Of a stretch of 64,000 nt of DNA, positions 17,428 to 26,178 are shown in pieces; positions within the stretch are counted from its first letter, which is position 1; the number at the start of each line of letters is the position of its first letter. The stretch is from Acetobacterium paludosum (GTDB taxonomy: Bacteria > Bacillota > Clostridia > Eubacteriales > Eubacteriaceae), in assembly GCF_008086595.1 (NCBI RefSeq), contig NZ_RXYA01000010.1, forward strand, positions 1 to 64,000, written 5' to 3'. Made by a program: the position numbers and the translations under genes. Below the pieces are notes generated by a model. It saw only the letters and a list, made by a program, of their open reading frames with translations, searched no databases and was not told where the DNA came from.

Positions 17428-17928
17428 TTATTTTGTGATGGACATAAGAAAACTCCCCCAGTTTTCGTTATAATAGGGGAAAGAATCAGGTTCGTAAACT
17501 TCATCTTTGAAACCAACGGAGTGATAACAGTTGTAGGCACCGGGATTATTGTCAAAAACTCGCAGGGTAATCCGGGTCATCTTCAGAAGATTGAAGGCAT
17601 AATCTACAGCAAGAGAAATCATTTTTTTCCCATAACCCATATTTCGTGTACTGGAATCAATAATAATAAAGCCAAAATGGATACTGTTGTTTTCATAATC
17701 GGCGTTAAGCATGGTTAATGAACCCACCGGTTTTCCCAATTCATCAACAGCTGTCCATAATAGACCTTTTGCACTACAATCAAATTTGTTTTGACGCTCA
17801 AAGAGTGCTTCTTTTGTAAGTGGATATGTTAGTAAATTGGCACACCATTTCATAAAATTTTCTTCTGTATCTAACCAGCTGATGATATATTCGGCATCAT
17901 TGGTCTTGTAAGGTCTTAGTCGCAGCAT
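17428..17928 (-). CDS. GNAT-family N-acetyltransferase
   Basis: A 166-residue acetyl-CoA-dependent acyltransferase of the GNAT fold. The acetyl-CoA-binding region is seen as RNMGYGKKMISLAVDYAF near residue 95 (the R/Q-x-x-G-x-G/A motif), followed by ITLRVFDNNPGAYNCYHSVGF, the conserved motif B. It is closest in style to RimJ/RimL-type proteins. The substrate cannot be read from the sequence. Confidence 0.88.
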   Translation of the reverse strand: MLRLRPYKTNDAEYIISWLDTEENFMKWCANLLTYPLTKEALFERQNKFDCSAKGLLWTAVDELGKPVGSLTMLNADYENNSIHFGFIIIDSSTRNMGYGKKMISLAVDYAFNLLKMTRITLRVFDNNPGAYNCYHSVGFKDEVYEPDSFPYYNENWGSFLMSITK

Positions 17929-18244
17929 CGTTTCTCCTTGAATGGGATTTTAGTTATTGTCTTATAACTGAGACAATAGGTTTTGTTAAGAGTGCTTTTA
18001 AAGATTAAATTGAGTATAACATAAGTTTTAAATCATCTCAATATCCAGTAGCGGTTCATAAACAAGAGAATAGCTGCCGGAGTCAAGTAAAAATCATATT
18101 GTCAGCAAACAAAATATAAGATAACTAAAACACATTTATTGATTCCAGCTTTCTAATGCATTTGTATCCGCTTTTTGTCATCTTTGAACTCATTTTTAGC
18201 AACACTGCTGTTCTTAATCTATTTCGCTCCTTTTTAATCTGAAT
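17929..18244. other. Intergenic stretch without recognised gene
   Basis: An AT-rich divergent spacer between the GNAT gene and the aminotransferase. No open frame with a credible ribosome site, tRNA or repeat was recognised. The promoter and operator of the aminotransferase start at its right end. Confidence 0.6.
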
Positions 18245-18273
18245 TTGCATTTTAACATAATAAAGTTTATAAT
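18245..18273 (+). promoter_or_regulatory. Promoter of the aminotransferase operon
   Basis: TTGCAT (18245-18250) and TATAAT (18268-18273) are 17 bases apart, about 45 bases before the start codon. Confidence 0.7.
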
Positions 18274-18286
18274 TTTCTATGTTAAA
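18251..18286. promoter_or_regulatory. Inverted repeat over the aminotransferase promoter
   Basis: TTTAACATA at 18251-18259 and TATGTTAAA at 18278-18286 form a perfect nine-base inverted repeat that brackets the -10 box. This is a good place for a repressor; the regulator is unknown. Confidence 0.5.
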
Positions 18287-18318
18287 GTAAGAGTGAAGAT
18301 TAGAAAATAGGAGAAAAA

Positions 18319-19527
18319 ATGGAAACGTCGCAGCGTATAAAAAAAATGAGGGAACCAGCCCTTCTCAAATATTATCCCATTGTCAACGAAGCCCAAAAGA
18401 AAGGGAGGAAAGTTTACTTTTTAAATATAGGCCAGCCGGATATTAAAACACCGGAAGGCTTTTTAAATAGTGTGAATGGCATCGACCAAAAAGTACTGTC
18501 TTATCAGGCGCCGGAAGGAATCACTGAGCTTCGGGAAGCGGCTTGCGGTTACTATGAACGATTGGGTCTGAATTATGACATAAATGACTTGTTTGTCACT
18601 AACGGCGGAAGCGAGGCACTGCTTTTCACTTTTATCGGGATTTGCAATGCCGGGGATGAAATTTTAACCGCTGAGCCCCTTTACAGCATTTATAAAGAAA
18701 TGGCCGCAGCTACAGATGTGAATCTGGTGGGATTTAAAACTTATGCCGAGGATGGCTTTGCCTTACCGGATGAAAGCTTGATAGAAGCTGCCATTACCCC
18801 GAGAACTAAAGCGATTTTAATGACGAATCCCGGAAATCCCACTGGAAAAGTTTTTACCAAAAAAGAAATTGAAGTCATGGTGAAATTGGCTTTAAAACAT
18901 AATTTGTATTTGATTTCCGACGAGGTTTATCGGGAATTCGTGTATGACAAGCAAGGCTATTTAAGCCCGGCCCAATATCAGGAACTATCTCAAAATTTTA
19001 TTTTGATTGACAGTATTTCCAAACGCTACAGCGCCTGTGGAGCAAGAATCGGTTTTATCATCTCAAAGAATAAGGAGCTCATGGGGCAGCTAAAAAAATT
19101 GTGTCAGATGCGGTTAGCCGTATCCACCGTCGATCAGATCGGAGCCATTTCCCTTCTAAATTTGGATGAACATTTTTTTGATGGCATTTTGAAAGAGTAT
19201 ACCCAACGTCGAAAGATTGTTTATGATGCGTTACAAAACATTCCCGGGGTCATCTGCAAAGAACCCCGGGGCGCCTTTTATTTCATGGCAAAGCTGCCAA
19301 TAAAAGATGCCAGCCATTTTATTGAGTGGATGATCAATGATTTTGATTATCAGGGAGAAACGGTACTGCTATCACCAGCCAACGATTTTTATTTAAATCC
19401 CGAGGACGGCGCCGACGAAGTGCGAATCGCTTATGTTCTTAATGGTGAAGATATGCGCAAGGGAATGTCGATTCTGAAATACGGGTTGGAAGCCTATCGT
19501 TTGGCTTTTCCAGAAGTATGCAAATAA
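18319..19527 (+). CDS. PLP-dependent class I/II aminotransferase
   Basis: A 402-residue fold-type I aminotransferase, probably acting on aspartate or an aromatic/branched amino acid with 2-oxoglutarate. The cofactor lysine lies in SISKRYSACGARIG, NPGNPTGKV is the conserved asparagine motif, and the C-terminal VRIAYV carries the substrate-carboxylate arginine. GAGAAAAA precedes the ATG. It starts a plus-strand group with a YhaM-type nuclease and an acyl-ACP thioesterase, separated by short gaps. The exact substrate is not evident. Confidence 0.88.
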   Translation: METSQRIKKMREPALLKYYPIVNEAQKKGRKVYFLNIGQPDIKTPEGFLNSVNGIDQKVLSYQAPEGITELREAACGYYERLGLNYDINDLFVTNGGSEALLFTFIGICNAGDEILTAEPLYSIYKEMAAATDVNLVGFKTYAEDGFALPDESLIEAAITPRTKAILMTNPGNPTGKVFTKKEIEVMVKLALKHNLYLISDEVYREFVYDKQGYLSPAQYQELSQNFILIDSISKRYSACGARIGFIISKNKELMGQLKKLCQMRLAVSTVDQIGAISLLNLDEHFFDGILKEYTQRRKIVYDALQNIPGVICKEPRGAFYFMAKLPIKDASHFIEWMINDFDYQGETVLLSPANDFYLNPEDGADEVRIAYVLNGEDMRKGMSILKYGLEAYRLAFPEVCK

Positions 19528-19545
19528 ATAAATAAGGAGAATAAT

Positions 19546-20493
19546 TTGGAAATTAAATCAGTAGAAAAAGGTCAGGATTATGTTGGCTTTTTGTTTATAA
19601 AGTCACAGATGACAAAAACGGCTACAAATGGGAGCCGATATTTCAATATGGTTTTAAATGATGCAAATTTTGACGAAATTGATGCTAAAAAATGGGACGT
19701 AAAGCCAGAAGATGAAGCGATTTTCATCAATGGAAAGCTGGTGAAAATCAAGGGAAAAGTTCAGGAATTCAATAATCGGCTTCAGCTGATTGTGAATAAA
19801 ATGCGTTTGGTGAATGAAAATGATGAGGTGTCCATTGATGATTACATCGAAACGGTTCCGGTTGATACGGATGAAATGATTGGTTATGTCAATGACGCCA
19901 TCGATGATTTTACCAATAAGGATATCAAAGACATCACGCAAAGAATTTTCAACGATCACATAGCCTGCTTGTCTTATTTTCCGGCGGCAAAAAAACACCA
20001 TCATGCCATCAAGGGCGGATTGCTGTATCATACTTATTCGATGCTGAGAATCGGCAAGAGTTTAGCAGGAATCTATACATTTATTAATAAGGATTTACTT
20101 TATGCCGGAATCATCCTCCATGATATTGGAAAAATAAATGAGATGGTATCCGATGAAAACGGATCTGTTTCAGACTATACTCCAGAGGGAAAACTGCTGG
20201 GACATATTACTCAGGAAATTGTAGATCTTGAAATTGTCGGCAAGGAATTGGGAACCGATCCAGAATGTCTAATGCTCTTAAAGCATATGATCCTCTCTCA
20301 TCATTACCAGCCAGAATATGGAAGTCCTAAAAAGCCAATGTTTCCAGAGGCGGAACTGCTGCATCACATCGATATGATTGATGCCCGCATGTACACGATG
20401 GAACAGGCCCTTGGACGAGTAGAACCGGGAACTTTTACAGAGCCAAATTGGAGTCTTGATGGAATCAGTTTATACCATAGAAGCTTTGAATAG
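19546..20493 (+). CDS. YhaM-type 3'-5' exoribonuclease (OB fold plus HD domain)
   Basis: This 315-residue protein has an N-terminal OB-fold nucleic-acid-binding domain (about residues 1-95) and a C-terminal HD phosphohydrolase domain (about 150-300) with HH and HD metal motifs (KHHHAIKGGLLYHTYSM, ILHDIGK, SHHY). This order matches Bacillus YhaM, a 3'-5' nuclease of RNA and DNA. The start is TTG at 19546, six bases after AGGAG. It sits 18 bases downstream of the aminotransferase. Confidence 0.87.
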   Translation: MEIKSVEKGQDYVGFLFIKSQMTKTATNGSRYFNMVLNDANFDEIDAKKWDVKPEDEAIFINGKLVKIKGKVQEFNNRLQLIVNKMRLVNENDEVSIDDYIETVPVDTDEMIGYVNDAIDDFTNKDIKDITQRIFNDHIACLSYFPAAKKHHHAIKGGLLYHTYSMLRIGKSLAGIYTFINKDLLYAGIILHDIGKINEMVSDENGSVSDYTPEGKLLGHITQEIVDLEIVGKELGTDPECLMLLKHMILSHHYQPEYGSPKKPMFPEAELLHHIDMIDARMYTMEQALGRVEPGTFTEPNWSLDGISLYHRSFE

Positions 20494-20504
20494 GAGACAG
20501 AATA

Positions 20505-21233
20505 ATGAGCACCATTGCATCAGAACAAAGAAAAATTACTTGTTATGAATCGGATTATGCCGGAAAGATGTTGCCAACTACGGCAATGAATTATTTCCAG
20601 GAGGTATCAACAAACCAGGGCGATGATTTGAAAATCGGAAGTGAATTTTTAAAAGAAAATCATCTGGCGTGGTTTTTAGTAAAATATGTCATTCGGTTTA
20701 ATAAGTATCCTCGTTATAAAGACGAAATCATCGCCACGACGCGGGCCATCGGTATGGATAAATACTGTGCTATTCGACGTTTTACCCTTGAAGATGAAAA
20801 GGGCGAGGCGATGGTGATCGCCGATACCCAATGGCTGTTGGTCAACCGTGAAACGGATAAAATGGAACGCATGGATGAGTATCCGCAATTTGATGTTTAT
20901 GATTGTCATGAAAAAGGTGAGCCGGTATTTAAGAAGATTGCCAAAATAAAAAAGGTCGACTATGCAAAAACCTTCAACGTGCGTTTCTTGGACATTGATT
21001 TCAATAAACATGTTAACCATGTTAAATATCTTGCTTGGGCCATCGAAGTTTTACCGATGGAAGTGGCGGCAACAATGGATTTAACGGAAGCAAAGATTGC
21101 TTATAAAGCCCAATGCTTTTATGGCGATACGGTTGAAGCTTTATGCGAAAAACTAAACGAAAAACTGTATCGTATCGATATTGTTAACCAGGAGAATACA
21201 TTGCTTTGTCAGCTGGAATTGAAACTGAATTAG
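20505..21233 (+). CDS. Acyl-ACP thioesterase
   Basis: A 242-residue double hot-dog protein of the acyl-ACP thioesterase family, which releases free fatty acids from acyl carrier protein. The N-terminal hot-dog holds ESDYAGKMLPTTAMNYFQE, and the second repeat has the catalytic-like region VRFLDIDFNKHVNHVKYLAWA (asparagine and histidine). The length fits bacterial members. It ends the operon before a bidirectional terminator. Confidence 0.87.
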   Translation: MSTIASEQRKITCYESDYAGKMLPTTAMNYFQEVSTNQGDDLKIGSEFLKENHLAWFLVKYVIRFNKYPRYKDEIIATTRAIGMDKYCAIRRFTLEDEKGEAMVIADTQWLLVNRETDKMERMDEYPQFDVYDCHEKGEPVFKKIAKIKKVDYAKTFNVRFLDIDFNKHVNHVKYLAWAIEVLPMEVAATMDLTEAKIAYKAQCFYGDTVEALCEKLNEKLYRIDIVNQENTLLCQLELKLN

Positions 21234-21237
21234 AATA

Positions 21238-21279
21238 AAAAAGGACGATTGCAAAATTTCTTTTGCAATCGTCCTTTTT
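21238..21279. terminator. Bidirectional terminator between thioesterase and fbp
   Basis: A 19-base arm at 21238-21256 (GGACGATTGC core flanked by A runs) pairs perfectly with 21261-21279. A tract on one side and T tract on the other serve both convergent genes. Confidence 0.92.
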
Positions 21280-21287
21280 AGCTAACT

Positions 21288-23276
21288 TTAAAACAGTTTT
21301 TCTTTGATAATCCCTTTGCGGTAGGCAGAAATCAGCATTTCAAGATCTTCAACCTGAGACATCAGCGCTTTGCCATTATCGGTGTCTCGAACTCTTTTTC
21401 GCTCGGTTGATTTTTCAACAACCGATAAAGTCGAATTGATATCAACACCATCGGCGATCGCTTTTTCCACCGATTCAAAGGGATCATGACTGATCAGGAT
21501 CAGACCGTATGAGTTGTAAACAAGGGTGTAGCCGGCTATTCCGGTTGTTTTCTGGTAAGCCCGGGCAAAACCACCGTCAATGACAAGCTGTTTGCCTTTT
21601 GCCCGAATGGGGCTTTCCCCTGAAATTGTTTTAACGGGAATATGTCCGTTAATCAGATGGCCTTCCTCGGGGTCAACGCCAAACTCGACGAGTATCTTTT
21701 TAGCCAGGATATCATCGTCATCAATTAAAATATAAAAGGGCGCATGGTGTTCTTTATGGGGCGTTTTATCATCAATAAAATATCGCTCGAAAGTTGCCAT
21801 TTTGTCTTTTCCAAAAAGCGGCGAGTCTTCGTGACACCATAGAAACCAGAGAATGTCTGATTCAGTATGATCAGAGTTTGTATTGCCAAAATAAGCTTCT
21901 CTTGCCATTTGATCAAATTTATCCATCAGAAGTTTTCCTGAATAATCATTTCCGCAGAGTCGGATGGTTTTAAAACTGCCGTCATTATTAAGCAAAACAC
22001 AGGCATGAAACAGCAAATTGTCATTAAAAACCTTATACATACTGCCTTTGGCATACATAAAGTGAATGTGCTTTTGAAGCCTTTCACTATGGAGAAAGGC
22101 GTAAACCAGGCGATCCACCACTTGGGCTTCCTCTTCGGTTAAGGTATAGGGATTGTTGGGATCCAGGGTGGGAAAATTGCTGTCATTTAAGGGATAAACG
22201 ACACCTTCAACGGTAACGGTGCTGTTTTCAAAGTCGATGCACCTAAGCAGTTGGCGTTTTTCCATATGGTATTCGGGATGTTTATCAATGAGTGTTTCTT
22301 CCAATTTAAATTGAATGATGGCAATGGCTTTATGCATTTTTGCCATAAGCGCGATTTCCTGATCAGAAGTATGCTGCTCTTCAGTAATTTTTGGAATGAA
22401 ATCAAGACAGGGATCATCTCGGTAAACCCGGTTTGAAAAAGAGGCAAGCGGAACGAGATTAATGCCATAGCCATCCTCGATGACGTCCATATTTGCATAG
22501 CGCAGCGCAATCCGGACGGTGTTAGCGATACAGGAGGGATTGCCGGCGGCAGCACCCATCCAGAGGATATCATGATTACCCCATTGAATATCAAGAGAAT
22601 GGTGCTGCATCAATGTATCCATGACCACATCCGGACCAGGACCACGATCATAGACATCCCCGATGATATGAAGATGATCAATGGTTAATCGCTTGATAAC
22701 GCCAGAAATTTCTACAATAAAATGTTGCGCCCGGTCCAATTTCACAAGGCTTGCAATGATTTCATTGTAATATTCCTTTTTGTTAAAACGGTGTTCATCT
22801 TCCTGAAGAAGTTCTTCCATAATATAGGCAAAATCTTTAGGAAGAGCTTTTCTAACCTTGGAACGCGTGTATTTTGAAGCCGCCGCACGACAGACGGTGA
22901 CTAACCGATAAATGGTAAGCTTATACCAGTTATCCATGGATTCCTGATTGCGTTCACGCTTAATTAAATCAATTTTTTCTTCGGGATAATAAATAAGGGT
23001 TGATAATTCTTCGAGTTCTTCAAAAGCAATGGTATTTCCGAGTTCCTGATGAACCTTGCGTTTGATGGTACCGGAAGCATTTTGCATAACATGGTTAAAG
23101 GCTTCATGTTCTCCATGAATATCGGTTAAAAAATGTTCGGTACCTTTGGGCAAATTTAGGATTGCCTTAAGATTAACCACTTCTCCGACAGCCGTGGTAA
23201 TATTGGGAAAGCTTTGGGATAAAAGTTCTAAATATTTTTGATTTTCTTGAAGCTGTATTTTGGTATAAGCATTCAT
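21288..23276 (-). CDS. fbp: Class III fructose-1,6-bisphosphatase
   Basis: A 662-residue Firmicutes-type (class III) fructose-1,6-bisphosphatase, the gluconeogenic enzyme that removes the C1 phosphate. It belongs to the calcineurin-like metallophosphatase superfamily: DIHGEHEAF, IGDVYDRGPGPD and GNHDILWMGAA supply metal ligands, and NGHIPVK lies near the C-terminus. The length matches Bacillus Fbp (about 670). The start codon follows GAGGTCATTTT. Gluconeogenesis is needed when an acetogen grows on C1 compounds. It ends at the shared terminator. Confidence 0.95.
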   Translation of the reverse strand: MNAYTKIQLQENQKYLELLSQSFPNITTAVGEVVNLKAILNLPKGTEHFLTDIHGEHEAFNHVMQNASGTIKRKVHQELGNTIAFEELEELSTLIYYPEEKIDLIKRERNQESMDNWYKLTIYRLVTVCRAAASKYTRSKVRKALPKDFAYIMEELLQEDEHRFNKKEYYNEIIASLVKLDRAQHFIVEISGVIKRLTIDHLHIIGDVYDRGPGPDVVMDTLMQHHSLDIQWGNHDILWMGAAAGNPSCIANTVRIALRYANMDVIEDGYGINLVPLASFSNRVYRDDPCLDFIPKITEEQHTSDQEIALMAKMHKAIAIIQFKLEETLIDKHPEYHMEKRQLLRCIDFENSTVTVEGVVYPLNDSNFPTLDPNNPYTLTEEEAQVVDRLVYAFLHSERLQKHIHFMYAKGSMYKVFNDNLLFHACVLLNNDGSFKTIRLCGNDYSGKLLMDKFDQMAREAYFGNTNSDHTESDILWFLWCHEDSPLFGKDKMATFERYFIDDKTPHKEHHAPFYILIDDDDILAKKILVEFGVDPEEGHLINGHIPVKTISGESPIRAKGKQLVIDGGFARAYQKTTGIAGYTLVYNSYGLILISHDPFESVEKAIADGVDINSTLSVVEKSTERKRVRDTDNGKALMSQVEDLEMLISAYRKGIIKEKLF

Positions 23277-23494
23277 AAAATGACCTCTAAACTTAAATTT
23301 AATATTAAAAACTGTAAATGTTTACGACCCAATTATACACTTGAAAAGATTAAAAAGCCATTAAAAAATAAGTCGCGTTAATAAAGACAAATATATTATT
23401 CCATGGTAAAATAAATTATAATAATAAGCTTGCAGTTTAGTGATTGAGACAAATTATAATTTTACATTTAAACAGTTGAAACAGGTGAAAAACG

Positions 23495-24139
23495 ATGGAA
23501 ACAAAAATTATTTCTGCAGTAGAAGCCATTGACGAAAAACGTGCAATGAAACTGGTTGCAAAAGAGCTTGAATTAGGAAAAGACAAAAAAGAAATTTCTA
23601 ATCAATTGAATTATGCGTTGCAACGCGTGGCAGTTCGATACGAAGAGGGGGAGTACTATATTGCCGATCTTATTATGGCCGGTGAACTGGTATCAAATCT
23701 CCTTAAAATGATGGGAATGGATAATCCCCAATTGATCAATGGCCATAGTTTGGGTAAAATTGTGGTCGGGACTGTTTTTGACGATATTCACGATGTGGGT
23801 AAAAATATTTTTGTCAGTATGCTAAGAGCAGAGAGCATTGAAGTGGTGGATCTGGGGACAGATGTACCGACCGCAAAATTTATTGAAGTCATCAAAAAAG
23901 AACAACCGGCAATTCTTGGAATCAGCGGTATCTTGACTTCAGTGGTCGAAAATATAAAAGAAGTCATTGATGAGATCAATGCTCAGGGGCTGCGTAAGGA
24001 TTTAAAAATTATTTTGGGCGGCGCTTTAGCAGGAACGGATTATGCAAAATATGTTGGAGCTGATGGTTATTCCAGTGACGCCATTGAAGGTGTCAATATA
24101 TGCAAAAAATGGCTGGAACAATGCATAGGTGATCAGTGA
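23495..24139 (+). CDS. Corrinoid (B12-binding) methyl carrier protein
   Basis: A 214-residue cobalamin-binding protein of the MtaC/MtbC/MttC family. Residues 1-85 form the helical cap domain and 88-205 the Rossmann B12 domain. DIHDVGKNIF with His99 is the lower cobalt ligand motif, and GISGILTS and ILGGAL are the later B12-contact motifs. Such proteins carry a methyl group between a substrate methyltransferase and a tetrahydrofolate or CoM methyltransferase. No methyltransferase partner is adjacent; the nearest is the UroD-family gene at 43535. It is coupled to a GntR regulator by a one-base overlap. Confidence 0.9.
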   Translation: METKIISAVEAIDEKRAMKLVAKELELGKDKKEISNQLNYALQRVAVRYEEGEYYIADLIMAGELVSNLLKMMGMDNPQLINGHSLGKIVVGTVFDDIHDVGKNIFVSMLRAESIEVVDLGTDVPTAKFIEVIKKEQPAILGISGILTSVVENIKEVIDEINAQGLRKDLKIILGGALAGTDYAKYVGADGYSSDAIEGVNICKKWLEQCIGDQ

Positions 24140-24843
24140 TGAAAAAAATTTTATATCTTGATATCGTTAATGATATTAAAGGAAAAATTGAAAAAGGAAT
24201 GCTACGGCCTGGGGATCTGCTACCTTCAGAAAATGAAATGTCTGACCAATATGATGTCAGTCGGACAACGCTGCGAAAAAGCCTGGCATTATTAGTCAAC
24301 GAGAAATATATTTATACGATTCCCGGAAAAGGAAATTATGTGTGCGAACCGTCATCAAATCAATATCAGTTTTATTTTGATGAAATTGACAGTTTAAAAG
24401 GAGAAATTGAAGAAGTAAAATTAGTCAGCGTTGGCGTTATTACCCCGGGAAGAAAACTCATGCGTGAGCTGAAAATAGGCTCTTTTGAAAAGGTTATAAA
24501 GATTCAAAAGGCGGTGCAGATAAAAGATGAGATCATTCAATATTCAACGATTTATCTGCCTTACCAAAAGGGGAACCCCATTGTCGAAGATGTTATTAAT
24601 TTTGCAAATTTTCACGGCATCATGGAAAAGGGAAAACTTCAATTTCAGCTTAAAAAAATCTTGAACATTGATATTGTTCATCCGCCACTGGAAGTTCGAG
24701 AAAGTTTGAAAATCGATCATGATGAAAGTTGCTTCCTGGTGTCGCAAAATATCATTTCAATGGAAGATGGCATGCCAATCAGTTACAATGAGTTTTATAT
24801 AAAAAGAAATTACTTCAGCCTCTCAGCGGAAACAACCTTCTAA
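24139..24843 (+). CDS. GntR/HutC-family transcriptional regulator
   Basis: A 234-residue regulator with an N-terminal winged helix (PGDLLPSENEMSDQYDVSRTTLRKSL, residues about 25-50) and a C-terminal UTRA ligand-binding domain ending in ISYNEFYIKRNYFSL. The ATG at 24139 overlaps the corrinoid gene stop as TGATG; a GTG one codon earlier is possible. The coupling suggests it senses the methylated substrate or product and controls the corrinoid protein. Confidence 0.88.
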   Translation: MKKILYLDIVNDIKGKIEKGMLRPGDLLPSENEMSDQYDVSRTTLRKSLALLVNEKYIYTIPGKGNYVCEPSSNQYQFYFDEIDSLKGEIEEVKLVSVGVITPGRKLMRELKIGSFEKVIKIQKAVQIKDEIIQYSTIYLPYQKGNPIVEDVINFANFHGIMEKGKLQFQLKKILNIDIVHPPLEVRESLKIDHDESCFLVSQNIISMEDGMPISYNEFYIKRNYFSLSAETTF

Positions 24844-24850
24844 AAAAGAC

Positions 24851-24879
24851 TTTACTTTTTGAAAAGAATCATGTAAAAT
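24851..24879 (+). promoter_or_regulatory. Promoter of tRNA-Val(GAC)
   Basis: TTTACT (24851-24856) and TAAAAT (24874-24879) are 17 bases apart. The same arrangement, with nearly the same spacer, precedes the second tRNA-Val at 44828-44856. Confidence 0.65.
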
Positions 24880-24896
24880 TAGCAAGCAGTAAAAGT

Positions 24897-24972
24897 GATC
24901 TCGTAGCTCAGCTGGCAGAGCACTACCTTGACATGGTAGGGGTCGTTGGTTCAAGTCCAATCGGGATCACCA
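24897..24972 (+). tRNA. tRNA-Val (anticodon GAC)
   Basis: The 76-base cloverleaf has acceptor arms GATCTCG and CGGGATC with one wobble pair, discriminator A and an encoded CCA. The anticodon stem is CTACC/GGTAG with loop TTGACAT, giving GAC for valine. The T arm is GTTGG-TTCAAGT-CCAAT. Confidence 0.97.
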
Positions 24973-25133
24973 TTTTTAGTATATTAACGCCGATACGAGG
25001 CGTTTTTTTTATACACGTAAATAATTTTGAAGTAAATGCATTATTGCTTTGGGATTGGAGACTGGCATAGAAGGTGTCAGTGGGATTGGCAGTAGCATCC
25101 TGCAAGCGCTGGAGAATGGGAACGATACCGCAT

Positions 25134-25142
25134 CCCCCCCCC
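25134..25142. repeat. Run of nine C
   Basis: Nine consecutive C lie between tRNA-Val and the phosphate transporter. The surrounding 200 bases hold no credible gene. Confidence 0.6.
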
Positions 25143-25172
25143 TTTCTGCAAAAAACACTTGCATAAAACAGA

Positions 25173-26168
25173 TTAAAAAATTTCCGAAAACAAATGGCAT
25201 ACTTCAAAAATACCAGCTGAAATAATGATTGTGATAGGAATTGTTGTTACCCAGGCAAATAACATTCTCTGTCCGGTACACCATTTTACTCCTTTAAAAC
25301 GGGTGGCTGCACCAACACCCATGATGGAAGATGAAACAACATGAGTAGTACTGACAGGTAGACCAAGATGAGTCGCGGCCTGAATAATCAGTACCGATGA
25401 TAAATCTGCAGCTACACCACTTACAGGTTTTAATTTCATTATTTGGGTGCCGACGGTTTTAATAATTCTCCATCCGCCAACAGAAGTACCTAAAGCCATG
25501 GAAAGAGCACAGCAAAACTGAACCCAGTGTGGAATGCTCATGTCACTTTTCAATCCGAAAGCGACTAATGCCATTGTAATAATACCCATTGATTTCTGGG
25601 CATCATTCATTCCATGTGAAAAAGCTTGAAGTGCAGCCGTGAATATTTGAATTTTACGAAATCCTTTATTGGCTTTTCCTGCCGGTAAACTATGAAAAAG
25701 TAATTTGAATATAGAAAACATTAAAAATCCAACAATTAAAGCAATCACTGGAGAACTAATTAATGATTCTATGATTTTTCCAAAGCCGCGCCACTGAATT
25801 GCATGAATTCCTGCATCTGCGAGCCCAGCACCCGCCATTGAGCCAATTAAAGCATGAGAAGAACTACTTGGAATGCCAAAATACCAGGTGATTAAATTCC
25901 ATGTAATTGCAGAGATCAATGCGGCAACAATAACGAGCATGCCATTTTCGAGCGTATTGATATCGATGATATCTTTCGCGATTGTTTGAGCAACAGAGCT
26001 TGATACTACGGCTCCCAGAAAGTTCATAATGGCAGAAATAAAAATTGCCTTTTTTAAGGTTAAAGCTCTTGTCGAAACTGCTGTAGCGATGCAATTTGCC
26101 GTATCATGAAAGCCATTAATAAAGTCAAATCCAAAGGCTAAAACAATTATCAGGATCAATATTATCAT
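25173..26168 (-). CDS. pit: PiT-family inorganic phosphate transporter
   Basis: A 331-residue integral membrane protein of the PiT family, which imports phosphate with H+ or Na+. Signature repeats are DFINGFHDTANCIATAVSTRAL near the N-terminus and the matching GMNDAQKSMGI region further on, with GLPVSTTHVVSSSIMGVG near the C-terminus. There are about ten hydrophobic segments. The ATG at 26168 follows AAGAGG. It lies ten bases after the DUF47 gene, its usual partner. Confidence 0.94.
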   Translation of the reverse strand: MIILILIIVLAFGFDFINGFHDTANCIATAVSTRALTLKKAIFISAIMNFLGAVVSSSVAQTIAKDIIDINTLENGMLVIVAALISAITWNLITWYFGIPSSSSHALIGSMAGAGLADAGIHAIQWRGFGKIIESLISSPVIALIVGFLMFSIFKLLFHSLPAGKANKGFRKIQIFTAALQAFSHGMNDAQKSMGIITMALVAFGLKSDMSIPHWVQFCCALSMALGTSVGGWRIIKTVGTQIMKLKPVSGVAADLSSVLIIQAATHLGLPVSTTHVVSSSIMGVGAATRFKGVKWCTGQRMLFAWVTTIPITIIISAGIFEVCHLFSEIF

Positions 26169-26178
26169 TATGTGCCTC

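Noticed and set aside
24923-25207. Minus-strand frame ending in GLEPTTPTMSR
   Set aside because: This ending is the well-known antisense translation of a tRNA gene; the frame crosses the tRNA and a C9 tract.
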